A stretch of DNA of 64,000 bases from Catenaria anguillulae PL171 (taxonomy: Eukaryota > Blastocladiomycota > Blastocladiomycetes > Blastocladiales > Catenariaceae). Under the pieces are notes generated by a model, which was not told the origin of the DNA, did not search any database, and worked only from the letters and a program-made list of their open reading frames with translations. The stretch is taken from assembly GCA_002102555.1 (NCBI GenBank), contig MCFL01000019.1:1-64000 (forward strand), written 5' to 3'. This document shows, in pieces, positions 42,427-55,098 of this stretch. The position numbers and the translations under genes were made by a program. Position 1 is the stretch's first letter. Each line of letters starts with the position of its first letter.

Positions 42427-45400
42427 TACGCTTTGGACGAGTAGATGACCATGTTGGCAATGATTCACGGACTACGGCTCACAACATTCCTCCCCAATTA
42501 GACCCGGCTACGAATGGAATTAACAAAACTCGTTTTTACCGACAGAAACAGATTACAGCTCGCCTTACGGGTAACAAGAACAACAACAACGCTTCCACCG
42601 ATGTGGACCAACGCAAAAATTTCTCGCAATTCCCAGTCAACATTGTTATTGCAAACGTTCGCGGATCCCAAGCTCAAGACCGACTTGTTTCCACCCTCAA
42701 CTACGCCCAGCAGCAAGACGCAGGTATTGTGATCACGACAGAAACCAAGCTATCCAAAAAAGCAGCCCGCAACTTGGACTGCGCGACCCTCCTTCAGGAC
42801 TGGATCATCAAGATTGCGCATGATGACAAAAGGGTACAGGGGTCTGGCCTGCTGGTGGCCATCGATCTGAAACTGGCCAGCTACGTTGGCCGCTGGGCGA
42901 CTTTTGGTGGGTACATCGTGGCATTCACACTCCAGGGCCAAGGAAATTTCCGACTTCGTGTAATTGGCGTGTACGCGCCACCACAGGAACCAAGCTTGCG
43001 TGCGGAGTTAGTCGACTGGATAAACACGGACAAGCGGCAAGCAGATGCAAGAGGGGAGCTCATTGTGGTTGCGGGAGACATGAACGAGCGTGACGACGCA
43101 CCATCCCGGCCGATTGGGACAGCCATGGAGGCAGGTGGACTACTCGACCTTGCGGTACACCTTGACAAGGCTGTCGCAACGCATGAAGCGGGTGGACGAC
43201 TCGATCGGGTGTACGTGTCGCCTGCAGCAACTCATGAGGTACTTGACATGTCGATTGTGCAAGCGCATGGATTTGATCATAGTCGACTTGTGCTTCGGAC
43301 GGCTTTGGCGTTGAGGATGGACCGTGATTTGGCCCGGTTGCGACAGCAGGCGAGGAAACAGGCGGCGCGGTACGTCCCTGACGAGAGCAAAGTGAACAGC
43401 AACGTGTGGGCATCGTACGTGTCCGGTGTGTTGGCTGACCTCGGCATTTCAATTGGCAACGACGACAATTTTCCTGTTTGGGTCGACCAGGATTCCCTGG
43501 AAGGTGGCGATGGCACCCTAGAAACGCTCATGGACCCGTCAATACCGATTCAACGTCGATGGTACACTTTCCAAAATGCCGTGCTAACGAACAAACGCAC
43601 CAAGCTGCCGCACAAGAAACGATCCGCCGCGGAGTCACTTGGGTCCACCATGAAGTCACCGGAAACACAGTTCGACGCCTCCTGGACAATCCGTTCTGCC
43701 AAATCAACCAAGACGAACGATCAGCACTTAATATTGCGGCGCCAGAGGTTGGTACAAACTTTTCGCACGACAATCTCACTCGTGTGCGTGAGCGCCTTTT
43801 GGAGGTTGTAGGAAAGGAATCAGCCGAGGAAAAGCGACGCAAGATCGACGAAAGTGTTGACGAGCGTGTAAAGCGCTTCAGCACCAACCTTGGCTCCGTT
43901 GTACACTCGACACTGGAGCGTCGCCGCCCACCAAACAGTGTGGATCGGGTTGTGTCGGAAGAAGACGTCAAACTGCATCCAGATGAAATCAAGCAGGCTG
44001 TGGCGGCACATATCCAAGGTTGGTATGGATACGAGGAGCCAGGGAATGTAGCGCAGGCACCGGAACCAATTAAGCGTGCATTCAAGACACTCGGGTGGAT
44101 CCGCCGGTCATGGTGGGGCGGGGTAGAGAAGGAAATTGCCGCGGCGGATGTTGCAGATGCACTAGCACGGGTCGAACTTGACAAAGCGCCAGGCGAATCG
44201 CAGCTGCAGTATCAACACTACGCGGCCCTAGGGTCGATTGGCCACAAGATCTTGGCTCGGTTGTTCACGGACATGTATGTGGCAGAGTGGGTGCCCAAAC
44301 GAGTGGCGAAACGGCGTGATATTCCTGACACCCAAAAAGGAGGAAGGATATACCGGCGATGTTGACGCCATGCGCCCAATCACGCTGCTCGACTGCGCAT
44401 CCAAACTGTTCAATGCAATCATGTGGCGCCGAATACAAGACGTGGCGGTAGAGAAGCAAGTGCTGCGTGGGGCGCGGTTTTTGGCGCTGAAGGGTACGGA
44501 CACACGCTTGCCAATTGACATTCTGCATGGACTCGTTGCACAGGCTCAGGCAAAGGACAGCAAGGAGGAACTTTGGGCGTATTCTGAAGACAAGTCAAAA
44601 GCCTTTGACACAGTGCCGCACAGATTCGTCCGGGCAGCGCTGTTCCGATTGCGTTTACCCGACCGTTTTGTCGACTTCTACTGCCGCAACTTCCTGCAAG
44701 GGCGAACGGCAACCATTATTACAGCCTTTGGATTGACAGATCGCGTGTACTTGCACCGCGGCATACCTCAAGGAGCAGTGGAGTCGCCATTCCTTTGGAA
44801 TGCATTCTACGACATCTTGCTGTGTGCCGTGCAAGACGAGTGCGAGGGTGTCGACTTGGAGATCAGAGTACCGGATATTGGCGATGGCGCAACGTTTGGA
44901 AGTACAAAGGTTGTTGGTAGACGACGGTATGTGGCGATAGGGTACATCGACGACGCAATCTTCTTTGCCAGGTCGCAAGAGCTCCTCCAGCAAGTCGTCG
45001 ATTTGGTTGATTCCTTCAATGTGCTCGCCCGAGTTAAGGCAAACGCAAAGAAGGGCTTTGTCCTTGCTTTCAACACGAAGGATGGCGGCACTGGGACGGT
45101 CATCTCACAAGGAGTATCAGTACCAAGAGCGGGTCCAGGAGAGGTCAAGCGATACCTCGGTGTTTTCATTGATGGTTCTGGTCCTCGAAAAGCAACTGAG
45201 AGAGCAATGTTGACCTCGGTTGACAGCGCGCTCAACGTGCTTCGGACAAAGCGAGTGCCAGCAAGGATCGCCATCTACCTCATCAACGCAGTCATCATCC
45301 CCTCGGTCGCTTACCGTGCCTACGGTTACATCCCATCCGCCTCATTCCTTGACAAGCTCGATGCTAAACTCCGCGCCTCAGTCCGGGCAATTGCTCGTCT

Positions 45401-48022
45401 ACCCACCAACACGCCAGTAGCCGTCTTCTACGACACTGCCACTTATGCGCTCAACTCGATCAAGACGACCATCCTGACCACCCGGGTCGCCGATCTTCGC
45501 TACAACCTCAGCCAGCCACCATCGAGCGAGCGTTTCCATGTTGCCTGTGCCATCACCAGCATCGCTCAGTGTGCCGTTCGCTGGTGGGTCAACCCGCTGT
45601 CTCACCCGCCCTCCACGATCATTGCGCGCGGCCTGGCCGCCTCCCCAGTACTCAACCTTCTCCCAATACTAAATCAGTCCCTTGTATCCATCCACCTTGT
45701 TGGCCGATTTGACCCATTGAATGTTGCTCCAGAGAAGGATACCCCACTCGAGGCTGTAGTACCTCACCCTACCCTCCACCGTTTACGTTCTCACCTTTTC
45801 TGTGCCTCTGTTTTCTCTGTCTCTCCACTTGTTTCTCTTGTTTGCTTTCAGGATCAAAACAGCACCCCCTCGCGATATGCAAATGCGTTTGCCTCGGTTC
45901 GTCACCTACTAGCCAAGACTTGCCCACGCCGAGGCCGCCTCCACAATGCCTTGGCTGACGCCACTGAATCCATTGCCACCTGGTGTACATCGCTCGGTCC
46001 GCTTGACCATCTCCCTTTACAACCAAGTCTTGCCCTTGCGCCCAAGCACCATTTGGGGCAGCTGATGGTGTTTCTGGACCATCACGGCCGACCTGCTTTT
46101 GGTGTCTGCACGTTTGTTGACAATAAATCGGACCCGGCTGACCCACTCATCACCCTGCGTCATACCACCAAGTGCACTTGTGCAGCCATGGACCGTTTCG
46201 ACGTGCCGGATAATTGCATACTGCTCCACCTTTGCCTAGATTGCAGTGATCCTCGCAGCTGCCAGTATGCGCCGGTTGGGGCTGACTCGCCTGACTGTGT
46301 GATAACTCTACCGCTCCATTGCGCACGCCCTATCTCTGCCCGCCAAGTGATATCACGACGCGACGGACCCGATGCCTACATTGTGGACGCGCCCAACCAT
46401 TGTCTCCCGGAGCACTGCCCCTACTTCACCACATTCCACCCGTTTCAGGTTGACATGGATGTAGATGACGAAGTGGAACACGCTCAGCATGAGCAAGCAT
46501 TCGCATTTTTGCCATCCACTTGCACCGCACCGCCTACCACGTTGCATCGACTCAATCTAGCCCTTGACTGCTGGACGGATGGGTCCCTGCGTCCTGCTAC
46601 CGACACTTTGGCTGCATCCATGGGTTTTGGGGCACATTGTCCTGAGCTCGGACTGGAACTGTTTGGCCGCCTACCACCCGCTCGTACCAGCTCCACTCGC
46701 CCGGAACTGGCCGCAGTCATTGCGCTTGTTGACAAGCTCCCGGATGGCTCCAAGGCAAAGGTTCATACGGATTCCGCAGCCGTCACGGTTGTTGCGCCAA
46801 CATTTTTGACCCTATCCGACATCGAGGCCGTTGCAACGCGGCGACCGTCGCCACTCCATGACTTATTGCTCATCCTCCGGGCCATCTCAAGGCAGAAAGA
46901 CATCCAGTTAGAGTTCGTCAAGGTCAAGGGCCATGCGGGCGACGTGGGAAACGAGAAGGCGGATGTACTCGCCAACCGTGGCGCAAGCCAACGGCAAATC
47001 TCAACCTGCGACAGGATTTCTTGAACACGGTAGATTTTGGTGCAGTTGTGCAGGTCGGTCATGAGCTTGTGTACGCAGGTGTAGGGCGGGCAGTGCGCGA
47101 ATTGCAGCGTGTTGGAGCGCGCATCAAGCTCTTTGGGTACATGTGTCAACTGGTAGACCAACCAGATCTCGTCACGTTCGACAAAGCAATTCGTAACGGC
47201 CGCAAGGCAACGGGCTTCTTTGCATCATTCGCCGACGACGCTTCAGTCACTTTCCGGTGCAAAGTGCTCACTGGGCGCCTACCCACTCGTGCCCAACTAC
47301 ACAAGTACTGGCCCAACCGGGTTCCGTCCGGCTCGTGCCCCCTTTGTAGTGCCATGGACGATCAGGATCACTGGTATGCGTGCCCAGAGCTTGCACTCCA
47401 TCTTTGGACGACCAAGGTGGACACACATGCACATGTACAAGCACTTTTGCGCCGCCACCGACTTCAACCATCATCCGAGTGTGCAACGTTGCTGGTTGAG
47501 CACATCATGGCTGCCCAACGGATCCGGGCAACTGCAGCGTGCGTAGTTGATGCAGGTTTGCGTCGCGATTTTCCTACGCTGGCCCCAGTCCTTGCGCAGA
47601 TTGTCATGATTGCATCGTCCACAATCAGATTGGTGCTCTGGAAACAGCGGTGCAAGCTGGTTGGACCCATAGACGCCGCCACAGATGATGCGACTGCAGA
47701 CCGCCCACGCTTACCATGCCGCTGCTGCCCAGTGCGGGCTGCACCAATTCAAAAGCCCCCAACACTTCGTTTGTCACATGCAGCCTCACACTTTGTCCAC
47801 GAGGTGCATGTAGGATCGCGTCCACTGCTTGGCTCTGCATCAGACTCAATTGCACCTGTATCGCTTGGCGAATGGCGAGCCCACTACGCATTCCCTGGAC
47901 TGGTAGTCCCCAGATTTGGCTTCTCAGAGTCTCGGCATCGCTTTGCAATCCGCCTTGGGGTACAAATGGATCCCCACCAAGTTTTTGTTCCATCTCTTTC
48001 ACCTGCTGCTCTTCATTACTGA
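42423..48022 (+). pseudogene. LINE-3 ORF2: endonuclease, RT, RNase H, zinc motif
   Basis: ATG at 42423 overlaps the ORF1 TGA (ATGA). Endonuclease 42600-43300 (IANVRGSQAQDR, TETKLSKK, VIGVYAPP, AGDMNERDD, RLDRVYVS, FDHSRL). Frameshifts near 43680 and 44330, then one 928-codon frame (44238-47024) with RT (EEGYTGDVDAMRPITLLDCAS, GIPQGAVESPFLWN, GYIDDAIFFARS) and RNase H (DCWTDGSL, STRPELAAVIAL, KVKGHAGDVGNEKADVLA). A final shift near 47000 leads to 47021-48022 with CPLCSAMDDQDHWYAC. Three shifts in 5.6 kb; this is the best preserved ORF2 here. Confidence 0.9.
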
Positions 48023-48586
48023 CCTGATTGGCAACCCTTCCGACCCTTGCTCCAAGAAACAATGCATTCCCTATCAGTTTATCCTTGTCCTGCTTCTGCA
48101 ACTCTCTTTTCTCTGATTTGATTAACCTCCCTCCCGCAGTCTTCTGTATCTCTCGTGCCTGATTGTTGAGGCTACATCCCAGTTGGCTTTTCCTCTTCTT
48201 GTTCATTGAATTTTGAGCAGTCTCAATGTGGCTCCATCTGCATTCTCTTGATCTTATCCTTCTTGCTTTTCCCCCTCATCCCATGTTCCCCTCTCCTATG
48301 CCTCATCCCACATTCCTTTTATCACCCTTTCTCTCCCTTTCGCTCATCTCATTTCCCATCCCATTTCCCATCCCATTGTCCCCACTCCCCAATCACACCA
48401 TGGCCTTGTGCCCCTATTACCAATTGCTTGCACTCTATCCTACTTGCTTTTGCCATTTCTATGGGTGTATTTGGACCTCTATCCCCCCAGCTTCTGTAAT
48501 TTCACAAAGAACAAAGTGTTGATTATGTCCAGCATAATACATGTAATAGTGATTTAAAAAAAAAAAAAAATGAGGATTGGGACTAC

Positions 48587-51500
48587 ACCATGGAATTCCC
48601 GTATGATGCTGCTTTCGCTGCACTGGCGGCCATGGCGTTGCCCGCTGTCCTGCAAGACCAAGACGAGACCAAGGCCAATGCACGTTTGGTTTCCGCACGA
48701 TCTAAAGGTGCTATCGCAGCTCGGCTTCACGCAGTTTTTGGACATGTCAATGGTGACCAACTCACGGCGGTGTGCAAGCAGCATAGATTCCATCCTCCAT
48801 CAATCACGTGTGCGACCTGCCTGTTGGCGAAGGCAACGGCAATTTGGTCGGTCAACTCGTCGCCATTCCCGCGCGCGACGCGGCCTCGGCAACGCATTTT
48901 CGTTGACCTTGACATCATCGCGCGCCCTGGCCTTGGTAACGTGCAACACCTCCTTGTCGTGATTGATGACTACTCGGACTGCTCGTGGGCAGTCCCCATC
49001 CCGGACAAGCACAAAAAGACTGTTTTCCATGCATTCACGCAGCTCATTGCACGCCTTGAGCGCCAGTCCGCTGCCGTGGTCGAGGCCATGCACCATGACC
49101 ATGGTACCGAGTTCGTCAACAACAAATTCAATGGATGGGTCAAGCGAAACCACGTCGTGCGGATGTTGACTACCCCAGGCCACCACAAGTCCGCCGGCCG
49201 CGTCGAGCGCCTCATGCGTTGGATTGCTGAGCGTGTCCGGGCGCAGCTCCTGCACTTGGATGGGTCCGTGGATGCAGAGACGGCAGTACTGTTGTGGCCG
49301 CAGGCTGCCCAATATGCGCTTGTGACGCGGGCCCACACACCGCTTGCTCGCTTTGATGGACGCACGCCGTTCTCGCTGTTTTTCAACCTGCCTTCGCCAG
49401 CACCCTCGAGCCTTCACGTATTTGGAGCCGACGCGTTTCCATCCCGCGCAACGGACAAGAGGGCGTTCAAGTTCAATCCGGTGTCTGTCCGTCACGTGTT
49501 TGCGGGTTACAAGGACGAGTCGTGCCGCGAGGTTGCCTTGTTTGACCCTGATGCAGGCAAGATCCGCTTTCACCGTGCCGCGACAGTCCATGATGACCCC
49601 ATTGTCCGTCGCATACTTGTGGGTCCCTCGCCCGCGTTCTGCGACGTGATCCGCGATGCGTTCTTGCCTGGTGGCGTTGACCCGGCGCTTGCAGACGACC
49701 CAGCCGACGGCGATTTTGAACCAGACCCCGCACCATCGGACCATGATGACGATGACGATGACGAGTGGGAGGTGTTTGATACGCGTGCACCCCGGCCTGC
49801 AATGCCGCCCTTGTCTGACGAGCTGACAAGTAGCATGCACCCACATCGTCTGCGCCCTGTGGTTGAGATCCCGCCTGCGTCGCCATCATTGCGCCTTTGC
49901 TTCCCACACTATCGACCAGTAACATCCGCCACCATCTTGCTCCCAGGCGATTCTGCATGTGTGTCTCTTGACCTGGACCATGTCCCTGTTTTGGACCTAC
50001 CTGTGCAACCTGATCCGCCTTGCCCATTCAACCGGCCCATGCGCTGTGAAATCGAGAAGAATCTTGGCAAGCTCGGTGTGCCGCACGCAACCGCGCTCGT
50101 TGTCCCAAAAGTCCTTGCCGCGTCCATTGCTGTCCCTAAATCGTTCAAGGCTGCACGTGCATCTCCGCACCGGTTGTTTTGGCAGCAGGCCGAGAATATT
50201 GAGTTGGCGGCTCACGAGGCAAATGGGACTTGGCGACTAGAAAAGGTCCACGCTGGGGACTCGTTCATTGGATCCAAGTGGGTATACGACACCAAGAGTG
50301 GACCCGATGGTGTGCTGACCAAGTTCAAAGCCCGTCTTGTTGCCCATGGTGACCAGCAGTCCGGTGCTGAGATGGAGACGTACTTGGCAACGCCGGGGAT
50401 TGCAGTCGTGCGCATTGTACTTGCTGTTGCCGCTGGCCGAGGCTGGGTTGTGCATACGATGGATGTGTCAAACGCCTACCTGCACGCCCGGCAGAAGCAC
50501 CGCGTCCTCATGCGGCCCCCGGCTGGTGTCTTTGTGCCTGATGGTTTTGCGCTCTTGTTGGACAAGTCCTTGTACGGCCTCCGTGATGCAGGCCGCAACT
50601 GGTCGTACTATTTGCGTGACAAGCTCGCTCGGATTGGTTTCCATGTCTCCAAAAACAACGACTGCGTAATGTTGCGCAGCTCAGGCCAAGATCTTGTTGT
50701 CGTGGTGTTTTACGTCGATGACTTGTTGATTACCGGCCCGCTGCCGACCCGGGTGGAGGGTGCCAAGTCCGAACTCGCTGCACTGGAGGAGGGCGGCCGT
50801 CGTGTCCTCAACATCAAGGACCTTGGTGTGGCCGACTCGTTTCTGAATGCTGCCATTGTCCAGACAGATGGCGGCATCTGGTTTGGTCAGCCCAAACACG
50901 TTGCCGCAATCATTGACAAGTTTGGTGACGAGGTTGTGGTTGCTTGGTCTCTGCTCCACATTGCCTCCTTCAGCCCCTGGCCTCCTGGCCCCTGCACCTG
51001 CATTGCTTGCATTCTTGCTTTGCCCACCCTCTGTTGGTGGTTGTACAAGATTGGAATCAAGCCAAAGGTCCAAGGTCCCAAGTGAATACCCAAGTGCCAA
51101 GTCCAACGAGTTATGTGTTTGTGTGTGTGAGCTTGTGTCTTTGTGTATCAATGGTTCGATCTCCCTCAGTACATAGGCTGCTTGTGTTAAAAAAAAAAAA
51201 AACAAGTTTGGTGACGAGGTTGGTGCCAAGGATACGCCTGCTCGCCCATGGCTGAAGACAGCGCAGGGCGCCCCAGCCCTTGACGGCACTGCGAGGCGGC
51301 GTTACCAACAGCTCCTTGGCATGCTCCTTTTTGTTGCGACTGGGTCCCGCCCGGACATTGCGTTTGCCGTGGTGTTTTGCACTCGACATGCATCATGCCC
51401 GACTGTGTCACATTGGCAGGAGCTCCTGCGGGTTGTTGGCTACCTCAAGACGACGCGCACGCTGGGATTGTTCTTTCCTTGTGTCCCTGAGGGCCAAGAT

Positions 51501-52019
51501 TTTTGGTCGAGTGTTGATGGGTTCTGTGACGCGTCCTTTTGCAATGACCCAACAACCAAGCACTCAACATCCGGCTTTGTGTTCTGTATTGGTCAGTCGG
51601 CCGTGTCATGGTGCAGCAAGCGGCAGGCATGGGTCGCACTGTCAACGACCGAGGCTGAGGTCAATGCGGCAACTGAGGCGACGCACGACAGGTCGTGGAT
51701 GGTCGAGTTCCTGGAGGAGCTTGTGCCCCGTGCTGATGGCGAGCGGTGCCCAATTACCTTGCACGAGGACAACATGGGCACCATTGAACTTGCCCGTGGT
51801 TGCAACTCGCTCAGCCGCTCCGTACGCCATATTGCTATGCGCGTTGCATTCCTCTGTGAGCATAATGAGAAGCGTGATCTTGTCCGCCTTGCGTACATTG
51901 CCTCATTGGACAACTTGGCTGATGTGCTGACAAAGCCTGTCCCCCTTGCCGCGCTCTTGCATGCTCATGACCTCTTTGGCCTCTCGCCTTGCCCGGTCCC
52001 CCTTGATGCCTCAGGTTGA
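48587..52019 (+). pseudogene. Copia-1 pol: pre-integrase zinc module, integrase, RT, RNase H
   Basis: Open from 48590 to the family D insertion at 50937, then in frame again from 51223 to 52019. Pre-integrase H-x3-H...C-x2-C (HAVFGHVNGDQL...CATC); integrase D-D-E (FVDLDIIA, HHDHGTEFVNN, SAGRVERLMR); RT (SKWVYDTKSGPDG, DVSNAYLHA, LYGLRDAGRNW, YVDDLLITG); RNase H (GFCDASF, STTEAEVNA, HEDNMGTIE, SVRHIAMRVAF). Between the integrase and RT lies an acidic linker (DHDDDDDDEWE). No stop codon or frameshift is seen apart from the insertion. Confidence 0.93.
50937..51201 (+). mobile_element. Family D poly(A) element in copia-1 RNase H region
   Basis: 265-bp insert; flanking direct repeats at 50916-50936 and 51202-51222 (core aagtttggtgacgaggttg). 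Its 3' part matches 38483-38667 and ends cagtacataggctgcttgtg, then tt and poly(A). It introduces a stop into copia-1 pol. Confidence 0.9.
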
Positions 52020-52347
52020 TGTTGTTCTTGCCGTTGTTGTGTGCCGCCCACACATTCTTCATGTCCCAGTCCCGTCCCTGATCACGACTTTGTCATGTGC
52101 CCTGGGATTGCTCGTATTTTTTTGTTTGTTTTCTCTTTCTCCTTTGTTTTTCTTTGTCTTTCTTGACATACAATTTGTGTCGTGCACGCGCGAACGTGCC
52201 TCCCCGAGCTCCACATGCTGTGGGTTCCTGGTCCACTGCCTCACACTTTGCTCCTGTGGGGGAGGTATAGTCCTTGCCCCTCTCTCTTTCCAGACGCTCC
52301 AATGCTTCATCATCTGACCAGCACCCCATGTACCGCCTGCGGGGGAG

Positions 52348-52618
52348 TGTTGCGCATCATGATCAAACGCGTCCCTCTGATCACCATGCTGATCGATCTT
52401 GTACAGGCGGAACATGATGACATGGGTCAGGATGATGTTGAGCATGTGGAAGAGAGAGAACGTGAATAGATAGACATAGATACACTGCCTGAATAACAGA
52501 CTCAAAGCATTCAACACACACACCCCTTCCTATCAGACTGAGAACTCGGGGGAGCGCTACCTGCTCCCTCTGGTCCATTCCCTTCCTATCTTGCTATGTT
52601 ATGGCTGGACTTCCAACA
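52348..52618 (+). repeat. Copia-1 3' LTR
   Basis: 271 bp, preceded by the purine tract gcgggggag and followed by the duplicated atgaa. Confidence 0.95.
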
Positions 52619-53549
52619 ATGAATAACAGTATAACCACTCTTAGCAATCAATTCAGCGTGTCCAAACAAGCCAAAATTGATTGCTGTTGTGCTACATGCC
52701 ATGACTGATGCCATGGTTGTTGATGCTCTGGCGTCGCCAATCACTTTTTTGATTTTTTTTGGGGTCACTACCACATGTATTGAAGCTGAAAACCAACGCA
52801 GAAGTCTTGAAGGGTACAAGAGCAGGAAGGTCACAGATTCAAGACACTCAATGGATGACAAAAGCAAGCAGAAAAAAGTGGCAAGCAATTGGTGGTAGGG
52901 GCACTTGGCCATGGGGTCAAAGGAGAGGGTAGGAAGGAGAGCGAAAAGAGGATGTGAACAGAAGAGGAATAACAAAGTCCAAAATCAACACTCAACCACA
53001 TCACAGTTACACAACATAAACAATATGCAAAAATAAATCAAGAAAGTCCAAGCACAGACAAGGGGGAACCATGTCAAATGAACAGAAAGCATCAACGGAT
53101 TAGGAAAGATTACGCCACGAGCGCAGAGACAGCAGTTGGGGATAGTGAGGGGACTAAAATGGAATGCGTACCAGACTGCACCCCAACACGGGTAGCAAAG
53201 CGTTGCTGTGAGTGTCCAAACCCAAACCTAGGGGTTGAGAGCCCTGGGAAGGTGCCGTGGGAACCGCCATTCGCCAAAGGAAGCCGGTGCATGCGAGGCT
53301 GAGGAGGAGCCAACAAGGGGTGGGCAGCCAGCGTGGCACTCGTAGATGTTATGTGCGGCAACGAGCACAAGGGGGTGAAGGAATGAAACCTCTGGCGCGG
53401 TAGGCTGCCGATGGGACAATCACTGCGTTGATCACGTAGGCGGCAATCTGCGCAGGAATGCGCTTCGATCGCAACACGTTGAGGGCGCCAGTGACCGAGC
53501 TGAGCATTGCTCTTTCGGTCGCTTTCCTCGGCCCTGTACCATCAATGAA

Positions 53550-55098
53550 TTTTTTTTTTTAAATCGCTACTACATGTATTTGACTTTAACCAACACAAAT
53601 CCTGGCCAAAAGAGGGACAGCAGGAAGGGAGGAGTACAAACACACCCACCACAATGGGTGGCGCAGGCAAGCAAGGGGGAGGCAGGCAAACGGTAGTAGG
53701 GGTCATTTAAGACCTGAGGGGGGGGACAAGGAAGAGCGGGGGGGGGGGGGGGGGGAGCAACAAACACAACAACTAAGACTTGTTGAGGGTAAGGCCAGGG
53801 TATGCAATGGAACCCTGCGCCTTGGCCTGGTGGGCCCAACTCTTCTCCCGCGCAGCCGCCAAGCGTTCCTCAAAGTTGTCGTACAAGCGAAGCTCGTCCA
53901 AAACAACCTTGAGATCCACCTCGACAATGGCGAGGTCACGGTTGACCCGCATGTACTGCTCAGAGGTCTTGGCCTGGTGGGCCGTCAGCTCGGCCACATC
54001 CCCCATTGTTGTCTCCAACGCTGGCTTGATGGACTCAGACATGAGCTCAAACTTTTTGGTGAGAGTCTCAAAGCCCAACAAGAGCCCCTCTACCGAACCG
54101 GCAAGGGATACCAAGCGTTCCTCAATCCCCTCAACCTCCTCTTTGGTTGCCGACAATCTCTTCTCAAGACCATCGACCCGGGCAACAACCTGCTTCGACA
54201 CGTCCGACTTGAACGCCATTAGCAGGGCCTCTTGATCGGCCATGAACTTGGCCATTTGTCCTTGCATGGCCATGATCTTGTCGGCCAAGTCATTGATCTT
54301 GCCACGCAAATCCTTGTCGAGGGTGTCGACCTTGTTGACAGCTTGCTTGGCAACATCAGCATAGCTGAGGCCGCCACGTGTTGGCGCTGAGGCGCAAGAG
54401 CGAGACGAGGGAGGCAAGACCTTGGCAATGGCAGGCCTTGATGGGCAGGCCAGCTTGACATGGCCGCGCTCGCCACAGGAGTAGCAGAGCTTGGCCAAAC
54501 CGGGGAAGAAACGCAACTCATGCCCGTTGGAGGCAAGCTCGCCCAGGGCAACGGCATCCATGGCATCTTGTTTGGTCTCATAGCGCCAAACGACACGCGA
54601 GAACGACCGAGCACGACTGTTGTCAACCAAGAGCGCTCGACCCTTGGCAACCAGGGAACCAAGTTGGCGCACGGCACTGTAGCCGCACAAGACTTGTACG
54701 AGCATGTCCTTGTCGGCGAGCTTGCTGGCCCAGTCTTGCACATCGCCAACAACATGCAGGAACTGGCCACCGGAAAAAGTGAGGGGACTGGTCAATGGCA
54801 GACGCCATGTCTAGTTGATTGCCAAAGATGGCCTTGTAGAAGCGAGATCCGTTGACAAGCTGCTCACCGGCAATGGCGGTCGACTTGTACTTGCGCTTGA
54901 GGTGCTCAAGGGCGGCATCTTGATTGACAGAGTGGGGGATGGGCCCTACCCAAGCCATGAACGGCAACGCCGGGGCATCAACATCCATGGCGTTGGACAT
55001 GGCGATTGTATTGTGGACACGGATAGGGGTTGTGGGGGGCTTGCTGAGTTGATTGCTTCAAGTTAAATGTCTTGGCTATGCATAGAGTTAACAGTGTC
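53550..55098 (-). mobile_element. Half-LINE: ORF1-only retrotransposon
   Basis: 1,549-bp insertion in LINE-4 flanked by the 19-bp repeat gccctgtaccatcaatgaa (53531-53549 and 55099-55117). On the minus strand: about 98-nt leader, one ORF related to LINE ORF1, a 3' UTR with homopolymer runs, tail aatacatgtagtagcgattt and poly(A). No endonuclease or RT is present, yet the unit has a leader, start codon and 3' tail like a complete element. It recalls the mammalian HAL1 'half-LINE' organisation (named by analogy only). Confidence 0.85.
53773..55000 (-). pseudogene. ORF1-type zinc-knuckle protein of the half-LINE, one frameshift
   Basis: Starts MSNAMDVDAPALPFMAWVGP at 55000. A one-base shift in a T run near 54780 (SPHFF / FSGGQFLHVV) separates it from the 340-codon second frame. 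Homology to LINE-1 ORF1 is plain: NSRARSFSRVVWRYET matches NARARDFSFVVWRAAN, and the knuckle CYSCGERGHVKLAC sits at the same place. The C-terminal half is a long coiled coil (LEKRLSATKEEVEGIEERL). It ends GLTLNKS. Probably a trans-acting or decoy RNA-binding protein of the LINE system; function is inference. Confidence 0.85.

Larger units (their letters stand above)
40553..48570 (+). mobile_element. LINE-3: near full-length family B LINE in copia-1
   Basis: 8.0-kb element between tgaggattgggactac duplications (40537-40552 and 48571-48586). 5' leader of about 70-90 bp, ORF1, ORF2, a pyrimidine-rich 3' UTR of about 530 bp, then ataatacatgtaatagtgat plus poly(A). Its proteins are clearly homologous to LINE-1/2 but distinctly diverged, so it is a separate family; the truncated copy at 8695-9139 belongs to it. 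Confidence 0.94.
39266..52618 (+). mobile_element. Copia-1: Ty1/copia LTR retrotransposon carrying LINE-3 and a family D element
   Basis: Two 271-bp LTRs (39266-39536, 52348-52618; TGTTGCGC...CTTCCAACA) with only two differences, flanked by the 5-bp duplication atgaa (39261-39265 and 52619-52623). Purine tract gcgggggag abuts the 3' LTR. Pol order is pre-integrase, integrase, RT, RNase H (copia order). Gag appears missing, replaced by a tandem repeat region. Without its two nested inserts, pol would read almost continuously, so it was young when hit. Confidence 0.95.

Noticed and set aside
45770-45860. Possible intron in LINE ORF2 (pyrimidine-rich stretch followed by ttcag, similar in LINE-1, -2 and -5)
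   Set aside because: LINE-3 and LINE-5 read through in frame, and retroposed copies should have lost a spliced intron. More likely a poorly conserved coding linker.
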